DNA of 21,267 nucleotides from JACKII01 sp963974445 (GTDB taxonomy: Bacteria > Pseudomonadota > Alphaproteobacteria > Bin95), in assembly GCA_963974445.1 (NCBI GenBank), contig CAXBDI010000066.1, positions 1-21,267 of the forward strand, written 5' to 3'. Numbering within the stretch: position 1 is the first letter of the stretch; every line of letters begins with the position of its first letter. Under the pieces are notes generated by a model. That model saw nothing but the letters and a program-made list of their open reading frames with translations, did no database searches and was not told where the DNA came from. A program made the translations under genes and the position numbers. Positions 15,473 through 21,267 of this stretch are shown one piece after another.

Positions 15473-16417
15473 ATGGCACGGTACCTGGTCACCGGCGGTT
15501 GCGGGTTTATTGGCTCCCACTTGGTCGACGCGTTGTTAGCCGGAGGCCACCAGGTTCGTGTTCTAGACGACCTTTCCACCGGTAAGCGTGACAATATCCC
15601 CGCCGAACGAGTGGACCTTGTCCTCGGCGATGTCTCCGACCCCCCGACCGTTCGGCGCGCGATGCGAGGAATGGATGGCTGTTTTCATCTGGCGGCCATC
15701 GCCTCAGTTCAGCGGTCCAACGAGGACTGGATACCCGTCCACCGCGTCAACCTGACCGGTAGTATCGCCGTATTCGACGCCGCCCGGGACATCGGGCGGC
15801 AGACGGCTATACCGGTCGTCTATGCCAGCTCCGCCGCCGTGTATGGCGACAATCCGGAATGTCCGTTGACGGAAAATGCAGCCGCCTGGCCGTTGACCGC
15901 CTATGGCGCTGACAAGCTGGGATCGGAGCAGCATGCGCGGGTCGCTGGGCTGGTCCATGGCGTGCCAACGACCGGCTTTCGCTTTTTCAACGTCTACGGA
16001 CCGCGCCAGGATCCGCGATCGCCGTACTCCGGTGTCATCTCAATCTTCGCCAGCCGGCTGGCGTCCGGCGACGGCGTTACGATCTTTGGCGACGGCGAAC
16101 AGACTCGGGACTTCGTCTATGTCGCCGATGTCGTACAACACCTGATCGCCGGAATGCGTCACGCGTCGCTGGCCGCGCCGGTCTACAATGTCTGCACCGG
16201 ACATGAGACGCGTATACTGACCCTGGCCCAGGTCATGGGCGAATTGTTGCAATCCACGGCGGACATCAGCTTCGCAAAACAGCGCCCGGGCGACATCCGC
16301 CGCTCGCTTGGCAGCCCTGCCTTGGCGACGTCAGCATTAGTTGTAGCTGCGGAAGTGTCGCTGCGCGACGGTCTTAGCCACCTTCTGACCGATCTTCGGA
16401 TTGGCGGGTCGGACTAA
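15473..16417 (+). CDS. NAD-dependent sugar-nucleotide epimerase/dehydratase (GalE-like, extended SDR)
   Basis: A 314-residue extended short-chain dehydrogenase. The nucleotide-binding GGCGFIGSH (8-16), D32/D33 after the second strand (VLDDLSTGKRDN), the catalytic S119/S120 region (YASSAAVYG) and Y144-x3-K148 (YGADK) are all present. NVYGPRQDP (173-181) and GDGEQTRDFVYVADV (206-220) are typical of UDP-glucose 4-epimerases and UDP-GlcNAc epimerases that feed surface polysaccharide synthesis. It starts 21 nt after the LuxO-like gene without a strong Shine-Dalgarno sequence, so it is likely cotranscribed and partly coupled. Linkage to a regulator suggests a role in exopolysaccharide or capsule control. 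The exact sugar substrate cannot be assigned. Confidence 0.9.
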   Translation: MARYLVTGGCGFIGSHLVDALLAGGHQVRVLDDLSTGKRDNIPAERVDLVLGDVSDPPTVRRAMRGMDGCFHLAAIASVQRSNEDWIPVHRVNLTGSIAVFDAARDIGRQTAIPVVYASSAAVYGDNPECPLTENAAAWPLTAYGADKLGSEQHARVAGLVHGVPTTGFRFFNVYGPRQDPRSPYSGVISIFASRLASGDGVTIFGDGEQTRDFVYVADVVQHLIAGMRHASLAAPVYNVCTGHETRILTLAQVMGELLQSTADISFAKQRPGDIRRSLGSPALATSALVVAAEVSLRDGLSHLLTDLRIGGSD

Positions 16418-16455
16418 GGCCGTAAGGCTGGCATCTCCCTAACCGCGCTTTTGCA

Positions 16456-16468
16456 TTGCAGTTTGCAA
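16456..16468 (+). promoter_or_regulatory. LuxO-type dyad, candidate upstream activating site
   Basis: TTGCA-GTT-TGCAA is a perfect 5-bp-arm inverted repeat with a 3-nt spacer. It extends to 8-bp arms GCATTGCA/TGCAACGC (16453-16471) with one mismatch, and is preceded by a further TTGCA at 16451-16455. It matches the LuxO site known from Vibrio qrr promoters (TTGCA-W3-TGCAA) except for one spacer base. It lies 142 bp upstream of the -24 element of the sigma-54 promoter, a normal enhancer distance. Binding by the LuxO-like protein encoded at 14000-15451 is inferred. Confidence 0.7.
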
Positions 16469-16551
16469 CGCATTTTGCCGGGAGAGGCAGCAAAAATTCT
16501 GACTTAGTATTTCTTAAAGCCGACGCAAGTGGTCTGAAATCCAATTTAATT

Positions 16552-16561
16552 CAATCGATTG
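16552..16561. repeat. 10-bp perfect palindrome
   Basis: CAATCGATTG reads the same on both strands and overlaps a TTGCA half-site at 16559-16563. It sits between the LuxO-type dyad and the sigma-54 promoter, where an extra operator would be expected. A 10-bp palindrome can arise by chance, so its role is uncertain. Confidence 0.3.
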
Positions 16562-16601
16562 CAGAACTAAACGCCGCCGTCGGAGATTAGCGGGAAGCCC
16601 T

Positions 16602-16617
16602 TGGCATACATATTGCT
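16602..16617 (+). promoter_or_regulatory. sigma-54 (RpoN) promoter before the first NarL-type gene
   Basis: TGGCATACATATTGCT matches the sigma-54 consensus TGGCACG-N4-TTGCW at all but two positions. It has the invariant GG (16603-16604) and GC (16615-16616) exactly 10 nt apart. Transcription should begin near 16628, leaving a leader of about 67 nt before the start codon at 16695. No terminator lies in between, so the transcript enters the regulator gene directly. The sigma-54 activator encoded just upstream and its candidate enhancer make a coherent unit. Confidence 0.75.
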
Positions 16618-16694
16618 GTGTTCAAAAGGATATAGGTGCTTCCGCTTAACCGGGTGCACGGGCAATGCTCTTCTTTGGAGGCGATGCGACAGTG

Positions 16695-17399
16695 ATGCCA
16701 ACATCTCAACCAATACTAACGACACTTGATTTGCCTGCCGTGTGTCGGCCGCGCAATTTACCACATACCTGCCAGATTTTCGGCGGCGACCGCCTCTTCC
16801 GCGCCGGCTTGACCGAAGTCCTCAACGACTTTGGCCTCCATGTGCTGTCGGAAAGCGACGGCTGGTATTCCAAACCAGACATCGCCTTGCTGTTGACAGA
16901 CGATTGGAGATCTGTGGAAGCCGGAGTCGCCCACCTCCAGGCGCACTCTCCCTCGTCTAAGCTCTTGGTTCTCTGCTGCAATGCCGATCAACTAGCCTAC
17001 GCTCGAACTACCTTTGCCGGTACGGTCGGCGTATCCAACTGCAATTCCCCGGCGACCGGCCTTTACAAAGCCATCGTCGAAGTTTTGGAAGGACAGACGC
17101 AGGGTCAGGATTCGGAGCAAGTGTTCCAGCATCCCAATCATCGGTCGGCAGCCGAATCAGACAAGATCATCGACGGCGTGTCTATCTCGGCTCAAGAATG
17201 CACGATCTTGCAAGGCATAGCTTCCGGTCAGACAAATGATGAGATCGCTGCAACCGCAGCTTTGTCGCCGGTGCGGACCAAAAGCAGAATCCGGACGCTG
17301 TTGCGCAAGCTGGGGGTCGCCAATCGGACTCAAGCCGCGCTCTGGGCCGAAGCCAACGGCTTGGTCACCGGTACGCAACTCACATTTGCCAATCATTAA
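16695..17399 (+). CDS. NarL/LuxR-type regulator with degenerate receiver (first of tandem pair)
   Basis: A 234-residue protein. The N-terminal part has the NarL receiver fold imprint (FGGDRLFRAGLTEVLNDFG, 29-47) but lacks the acidic pair, a clear phospho-acceptor aspartate and the conserved lysine, so it is not expected to be phosphorylated in the usual way. The C-terminal LuxR helix-turn-helix spans about 164-222 (ISAQECTILQGIASGQTNDE ... RKLGVANRTQAALWA). The usual TVKxH of the recognition helix is RTKSRI here. The start is ATG 16695, or GTG 16692 directly before it, both served by GGAGG at 16677-16681. The sigma-54 promoter at 16602-16617 should drive it. It is paralogous to the gene that follows 174 nt later. 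Target genes unknown; polysaccharide control is one guess from the neighbouring epimerase. Confidence 0.82.
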   Translation: MPTSQPILTTLDLPAVCRPRNLPHTCQIFGGDRLFRAGLTEVLNDFGLHVLSESDGWYSKPDIALLLTDDWRSVEAGVAHLQAHSPSSKLLVLCCNADQLAYARTTFAGTVGVSNCNSPATGLYKAIVEVLEGQTQGQDSEQVFQHPNHRSAAESDKIIDGVSISAQECTILQGIASGQTNDEIAATAALSPVRTKSRIRTLLRKLGVANRTQAALWAEANGLVTGTQLTFANH

Positions 17400-17502
17400 A
17401 CAGATCAATCAATAGTAGTAATCCACTGATCAGGCGATACAACCGTCCTTGCCAAACTGATGCGACAGAAACCGACGCTCTCGTCCATCAAAGGGGTCTA
17501 CG

Positions 17503-17577
17503 ATGACTGACAATCGACACTCGCCATCGCCAAGTCTACAAATCGCAACACCGTGCGACTGGAAACCGGGCCGATGA
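17503..17577 (+). CDS. 24-codon leader ORF overlapping the next start (ATGA)
   Basis: ATG 17503 has a strong AAGGGG (17491-17496) 6 nt upstream. It opens a 24-residue peptide beginning MTDNRHSPSPSLQIATP and stopping at TGA 17575-17577. The stop overlaps ATG 17574 of the following regulator as ATGA, the classical arrangement for translational coupling. The regulator's own ribosome-binding site is poor (GGAAA), so ribosomes probably arrive through this leader. The peptide is hydrophilic and proline/serine-rich with no membrane segment. It may have no function beyond coupling. Confidence 0.55.
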   Translation: MTDNRHSPSPSLQIATPCDWKPGR

Positions 17578-18221
17578 CGCCGCCTGAAACCGATGTCATC
17601 ATCGTCGGTGGCAACACCTTGTTCCGTGAGGGGTTGAAGCGGCTCTTCGACGATACGGTCCTGCGGGTCCTGGGCGAAGCCGACGCGATTGCAGAATTAG
17701 TCGATATCGAGCCATCCGGCGACCGGCCAATTGTGGTTATTGCGGTCGATCCGGATCTCTCTGCAGATGGCAGTAGACGGTGGCGGGAAGGCATTGAGCA
17801 GCAATGGCCCCGCGCCTTCGCCGTTGTGCTGGACAGCGGGCACAATGACCGCGATGTCATCGCCGCATTAAGAGCCGGTGCGGACGGTTGTCTGTTTACA
17901 GATATGTCTCTGGACGCTTTGGTGCTGGCGATAGGCTTGGTGTCGCTCGGCGAGAATGTCTTTCCGGCGCGCATCGACAGGGCGTTCACCTACCATGCCG
18001 GTCCCACGGAACGCCCAAAACTGACGCCACGAGAACGCGATATCCTCCGCGGCTTGCTCGCAGGGCATTCGAATAAGCTTATCGCCAACAACCTCGGTAC
18101 CACCGATATGACGGTGAAGGCCCAACTGCGCCATCTTCTGCGCAAGCTGGGGGTCACCAACCGCACGCAAGCTGCCTTATGGGCACGCGAGCAGGGGCTC
18201 GACGGCGAGCCTGACACCTGA
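17574..18221 (+). CDS. NarL/LuxR-type regulator with degenerate receiver (second of tandem pair)
   Basis: A 215-residue NarL-like protein. The receiver (about 6-135) keeps the fold signature (VGGNTLFREGLKRLF; ALRAGADGCLFTDMSLDAL), but the acidic pair is replaced by GGN and the conserved lysine by T109. Whether one of the aspartates in AVDPDL (57-62) could accept phosphate is unclear. The helix-turn-helix (149-205) has LTPRERDILRGLLAG and TTDMTVKAQLRHLLRKLGV. It shares LLRKLGV-x-NRTQAALWA with its upstream neighbour, including a 17-bp identical stretch, so the pair arose by duplication. I prefer ATG 17574, coupled to the leader ORF; GTG 17553 in the same frame is the alternative. DNA targets are unknown. 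Confidence 0.85.
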   Translation: MTPPETDVIIVGGNTLFREGLKRLFDDTVLRVLGEADAIAELVDIEPSGDRPIVVIAVDPDLSADGSRRWREGIEQQWPRAFAVVLDSGHNDRDVIAALRAGADGCLFTDMSLDALVLAIGLVSLGENVFPARIDRAFTYHAGPTERPKLTPRERDILRGLLAGHSNKLIANNLGTTDMTVKAQLRHLLRKLGVTNRTQAALWAREQGLDGEPDT

Positions 18222-18314
18222 CGCGGAGACCCGGCTTCAGAGCACCGGTTGCGACCAACGGCGCGTCTCGCTAGATTTGCCGCATCCCTTTCCCAGATGG
18301 AATCGAGTGCCGGA

Positions 18315-18860
18315 ATGATAAAAGCTTTAGCGGTCGCTGCGGTCGTGTTCGTTACCGGCCTGATGACCGGTGGAAGTGGCCTCGCCGCCGAGGGCGGCAA
18401 CACTGTGGTCCTAGAGCTTCGGACAGGCAAAGTTATCATTGAGATGCTGCCGGATTTGGCTCCGAAACATGTCGAGCGAATCAAGACGCTGGTCAAAAAC
18501 GGTTTTTACGATGGATTGAAATTCCACCGGGTGATCGACGGTTTCATGGCGCAAACCGGCGATCCGCGGGGCGATGGCACCGGGGGCTCCGGCCAAAATA
18601 TCGAGGCAGAGTTCACGGCCACACCGTTTGAGCGCGGAGTCGTTGGCATGGCGCGCTCTCAGAGCGTAGACAGCGCCGATAGCCAGTTCTTCATCATGTT
18701 TGCGCCGGCGCCGAGTCTCAATAACAAATATACGGTCTGGGGCCGGGTCACTGGCGGCATGGAGCATGTCGACCGCATCAAAAAAGGTGAAGCGGCCTTG
18801 AACGGTGTCGTGCAGGATCCGGATACGATTGTCCGCATGTATATGATGGACGCGCCTTGA
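18315..18860 (+). CDS. secreted cyclophilin-type peptidyl-prolyl cis-trans isomerase
   Basis: 181 residues. The N-terminus is a Sec signal peptide (MIK, a hydrophobic stretch to about residue 19, then GSGLAA with cleavage near residue 25), so the enzyme should be periplasmic like PpiA. The cyclophilin core is complete: FHRVIDGFMAQTGDP (70-84) with catalytic R72, GMARS (111-115), SQFFIMFAP (123-131) and NKYTVWGRV (137-145). It accelerates prolyl isomerisation during folding of exported proteins. ATG 18315 is chosen because it begins the signal peptide; in-frame starts at 18297 and 18249 would bury it. The ribosome-binding site is weak. It lies 93 nt after the second regulator and converges on the ATPase-like gene with a 39-nt gap. 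Confidence 0.93.
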   Translation: MIKALAVAAVVFVTGLMTGGSGLAAEGGNTVVLELRTGKVIIEMLPDLAPKHVERIKTLVKNGFYDGLKFHRVIDGFMAQTGDPRGDGTGGSGQNIEAEFTATPFERGVVGMARSQSVDSADSQFFIMFAPAPSLNNKYTVWGRVTGGMEHVDRIKKGEAALNGVVQDPDTIVRMYMMDAP

Positions 18861-18899
18861 TGACCCACTCACAGCAAAGTCCGTAGCCATCCGACATTG

Positions 18900-21131
18900 T
18901 CAGTGGTTGGCGGATAGAAATCGCGGACGCCAGATCAGCATCCGTGCACTGTTGATCAGGACGGCTGCAATGCCAACGCCGAACATGACCAGCGCCAATG
19001 AGGTCGTCATCATCTGTAAGGCCGTCATGATGACCGCGGCTAAAATCGGCAGTTGAGCGACGATCAGAGATTGCCAAAGACGCGCCCGCGCCACCCGTGC
19101 GGCACTGAAACAGGTCGATACCAGTAACGGCTCGGCATGACGCAGCAGGAATCCGGGGCGCGCGGCCGCCGGGCTGTCCAACGCGCCAAAGCCGATACTA
19201 AGGTCGGCGACGGCCATTCCTGCCGCATCCCGCACCGGGTGGCCGACCATAGCGACGCGCATCCGGCTTGCCCGCATCGCCTTGATCTCTTCCGATAGCT
19301 GAGCACTGTCTTCGGTGAGCGCATAACTGTCGGTGCCGATTGCACCAGCCGTCTGCGCCAGGGCCGTCTCGGGACCAGCACCGAGCAGGCACGTCTCCAC
19401 ACCGCCGCCCCTTAGGCTTCGAATGGCGCTTTGAGCGGTCTGGCGGATGGGGTCAGTCAACCAAACAGCGCCTATAGGATGCCCGTCGACAGCAACGAAC
19501 ACCGGTACTGCCTCCGGCATCTCCTGCAATGTCGTGTCGATGAAGTTCGGGTTGATCTCGATCCCCCGCAACGCCAGAAAACCGACAGACCCAAGCGTGA
19601 TTTGCAGGCTGCGCTCGCCGTCACGGACGACCGCGACCGCACCGTCATCCTCCAACGCCTCAATCGACGCGACCGACCGTTCGTCTGCCCCGCTGCGTAT
19701 GGCCGCCTGATGGATCGCTTCGGCCCATTGGTGATCGCTACCGTCGAGCACCGCCGCTGCCAGGCCCAGGGCCCGGTATTGATCACCGCTCGTCGATGTC
19801 GTTTTCGATACCCGCTGCACGCCCTCGGTCATGATGCCTTTGGGCGATATGGCGAGAATGCCAATCGCGCCGGCGAGCTCAATCACCGCGGGATCGCGAG
19901 CCCAGATGCCCCAGCGCCGCAGCACCATCAGGGTGATGGCGAACGTCAACGGCCGGGCAAGCGCAATACTTGCCGGCGTACCGACCCCTATCATCAACAA
20001 GGCCGTCTCGATACCGGCCAACGGACCCTCGCTGCCAAGCGACAAGATCAGACCTGTCACTGCCGCGGCAATCAGAACGGCGATAAAGAACCTTCCCGCG
20101 ACCCGTTCTCCAGGTCCGATATCGGCGACAGCGGCCAAATCGGTTTCGGCTGCCATTCGCGCCAATATCGTGACCGACGCATCGCGAGGCGGACACGTGA
20201 TCTTTACCTGGCGTAAATTGCCGACATTGACCGAGCCCGCCAGGACCGCATCGCCCACTCCACAAAAAAATGGCGAATCACTGCCGCTGATTGCACGCTC
20301 ATCAATTGCGCCGCCGCCCGATAAGATGATCCCGTCTGCTGGAAACCGGGCCCCCGTCTCTACGTGCACGATCTGGCCAGACCGCAGAGTATTGGTCGAG
20401 ACCGATGTGGCCCCCCGGCGCCTTTCCACCAGCGCTTTTTCCGGCATGAGTTGCAGCAACCGCTGCAATTTCATGCCGGCTGCCGCCCGGCTACTGCTCT
20501 TGAACGCGTGCCCCAACAAACCGCAAACTATGATCAGCGTGGCAATTAGAAAATGCGGCTGACCGGCCTGCTCCAGCCGGATCATCGAAAGCGCGCCGGC
20601 CCACCAGGCAGCACACGCGCCAATGGTTAAGGCCAGATCGAGCCCGAACCTCAGTTTGGCGAGACTTACAGCCGCTGCGCTAACGATTGAGGCGCCAAGT
20701 ACAAAGATGACAAACATGGAAGCGCCTGCCTGCAATGCCGGCAGCAGCGGCCATTCGATCCCGAACGTCCAGATGGTCAAGGCGATCTGTGCCGCAAATA
20801 TCAGTAGCGCCAACGCTACATGATCGATCGAAGCGGCAGAGCGTCCCGTACCGCGCTGCCTTACCACCGTCGACTGAAGCTTTGCCTCGCTCAGCGCCTG
20901 GCGCAGCGCCGCCGGCCGCAGGGTGCCACGCACGATAACCGCCTGGCTGGCCTCATCCAACAGAACGCGCCGTACGCCTGACAGGCCCTCCAGCGCCGCA
21001 ACCGCACGCAAATTGGCGTCACGGCTGCTCTCGCCACGGACCCGCAATATCACTGTATGCTGCCGCCCACCTCGGACAGCGCCGGAAATCGGCGCGCCCT
21101 GCGCGTCGTCAGTCCCTGCAGACATCGCCAT
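18900..21131 (-). CDS. P1B-type ATPase-like protein with all catalytic motifs lost (pseudoenzyme)
   Basis: An uninterrupted 743-codon ORF with the architecture of a heavy-metal P-type ATPase: an N-terminal HMA-like domain (about 24-90), about eight membrane helices (about 103-124, 131-155, 162-185, 193-210, 345-368, 373-396, 684-706, 709-728), an actuator domain (220-330) and the P/N domains (405-655). Fold-level features remain (PADGII, DERAISGSDSP, MTEG, HPIGAVWLTDPIR, MVG-x5-DAAGMAVAD), but the working residues are replaced. DKTGT is S429-PKGI, CPC is T385-P-A, TGES is S282-GSD, TGDN is LGAG, GDGxND is G630-HPVRD, HP is H467-Q, and the HMA domain lacks CxxC. It cannot follow the normal phosphorylation cycle. 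ATG 21131 has GAGG 11 nt upstream. It may act as a regulatory, sensory or scaffolding membrane protein. Confidence 0.88.
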   Translation of the reverse strand: MAMSAGTDDAQGAPISGAVRGGRQHTVILRVRGESSRDANLRAVAALEGLSGVRRVLLDEASQAVIVRGTLRPAALRQALSEAKLQSTVVRQRGTGRSAASIDHVALALLIFAAQIALTIWTFGIEWPLLPALQAGASMFVIFVLGASIVSAAAVSLAKLRFGLDLALTIGACAAWWAGALSMIRLEQAGQPHFLIATLIIVCGLLGHAFKSSSRAAAGMKLQRLLQLMPEKALVERRRGATSVSTNTLRSGQIVHVETGARFPADGIILSGGGAIDERAISGSDSPFFCGVGDAVLAGSVNVGNLRQVKITCPPRDASVTILARMAAETDLAAVADIGPGERVAGRFFIAVLIAAAVTGLILSLGSEGPLAGIETALLMIGVGTPASIALARPLTFAITLMVLRRWGIWARDPAVIELAGAIGILAISPKGIMTEGVQRVSKTTSTSGDQYRALGLAAAVLDGSDHQWAEAIHQAAIRSGADERSVASIEALEDDGAVAVVRDGERSLQITLGSVGFLALRGIEINPNFIDTTLQEMPEAVPVFVAVDGHPIGAVWLTDPIRQTAQSAIRSLRGGGVETCLLGAGPETALAQTAGAIGTDSYALTEDSAQLSEEIKAMRASRMRVAMVGHPVRDAAGMAVADLSIGFGALDSPAAARPGFLLRHAEPLLVSTCFSAARVARARLWQSLIVAQLPILAAVIMTALQMMTTSLALVMFGVGIAAVLINSARMLIWRPRFLSANH

Positions 21132-21267
21132 AGCTAATGATGCCTCATTTCGTCTTCCGGTCCCAATCGTGCAGCATGTACTCTACCATACCGCTTTCAA
21201 CTCGGCATTGGTTTTGCAACCCATGTCGACGACAGACGGTATGTCCGGTTTCAGTAGCACATGAGTT
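21132..21267. promoter_or_regulatory. region upstream of the ATPase-like gene, possible weak sigma-54-like element
   Basis: No convincing gene lies here. On the minus strand TGG-N10-GCT occurs at 21173-21188 (GG 21187-21186, GC 21175-21174), which would start transcription about 30 nt before ATG 21131. Only the invariant dinucleotides and a few other positions match, so it is a weak candidate. A GGTT-TTGC-AACC hairpin and an inverted repeat CATACCG (21187-21193) / CGGTATG (21237-21243) are also present. Confidence 0.25.

Noticed and set aside
16480..16498. TGCC-GGGAGA-GGCA hairpin as a terminator after the epimerase gene
   Set aside because: The stem is only 4 bp and no T-run follows on the plus strand.
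16567..16764. 65-codon minus-strand open frame before the first NarL-type gene
   Set aside because: It overlaps the sigma-54 promoter, the leader and the start of the plus-strand gene, and has no domain.
18900..21131. ATPase-like gene as a simple pseudogene
   Set aside because: No stop or frameshift occurs in 743 codons, and membrane helices and fold motifs are kept; only functional residues are changed.
21145..21267. Short minus-strand frame ending in MVEYMLHDWDRKTK upstream of the ATPase-like gene, open to the window edge
   Set aside because: Only 40 codons are visible, it is cysteine- and histidine-rich in a way unlike its neighbours, and the better candidate starts within it lack good ribosome-binding sites. 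It could be a gene tail but cannot be supported.

Overview
The window is about 21 kb of GC-rich (roughly 60% by eye), densely packed bacterial chromosome. Codon use favours C or G at third positions, and the gene content (leucine/acyl-CoA catabolism enzymes, a TauD-type dioxygenase, a PimD-like acyl-CoA dehydrogenase, a DUF3095 protein) fits a free-living, metabolically versatile alphaproteobacterium, perhaps of the Rhodospirillales type. That placement is inferred from content, not from a marker gene. I see no tRNA, rRNA, CRISPR array, transposase or phage gene.

Region 1 (1-6795, + strand): after the tail of an unidentified gene and a 282-nt AT-richer leader with a perfect 7-bp hairpin, six tightly spaced genes run in one direction. 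They encode a cysteine-dioxygenase-like cupin, a TauD/TfdA dioxygenase, a membrane protein with two H-x13-H helices (a likely di-heme cytochrome b), an Ogt/MGMT DNA alkyltransferase, a 985-residue fusion of a DmsB-like four-cluster ferredoxin to a molybdopterin oxidoreductase, and a duplicated dimeric alpha/beta-barrel protein. This looks like an uncharacterised redox pathway, possibly for a small organosulfur or methylated compound. The substrate cannot be read from the sequence.

Region 2 (6798-13825): mainly acyl-CoA and lipid-type metabolism. It holds a zinc-free NADPH-dependent MDR reductase behind a DUF3095 (cyclase-like) gene, a PimD-like acyl-CoA dehydrogenase, a nitronate monooxygenase family protein, a crotonase lacking both usual catalytic glutamates, MscL, and a canonical isovaleryl-CoA dehydrogenase.

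Region 3 (14000-21131): a regulatory block. A LuxO-like sigma-54 activator is followed by a sugar-nucleotide epimerase. Next comes a 277-nt intergenic region holding both a LuxO-type dyad (TTGCA-GTT-TGCAA) and, 142 bp downstream, a strong sigma-54 promoter (GG-N10-GC). These lie in front of the first of two tandem NarL/LuxR-type regulators with degenerate receiver domains. The second regulator is preceded by a 24-codon leader ORF that overlaps its start as ATGA. A secreted cyclophilin follows, and then, convergently, a full-length P1B-ATPase-like protein in which essentially every catalytic and metal-binding motif has been replaced (DKTGT to SPKGI, CPC to TPA, TGES to SGSD, GDGxND to GHPVRD).

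The two observations most worth pursuing are the intact but catalytically dead P-type ATPase and the self-contained LuxO-like/sigma-54 circuit with visible enhancer and promoter. The fused Mo/Fe-S operon with its di-heme membrane partner comes third.
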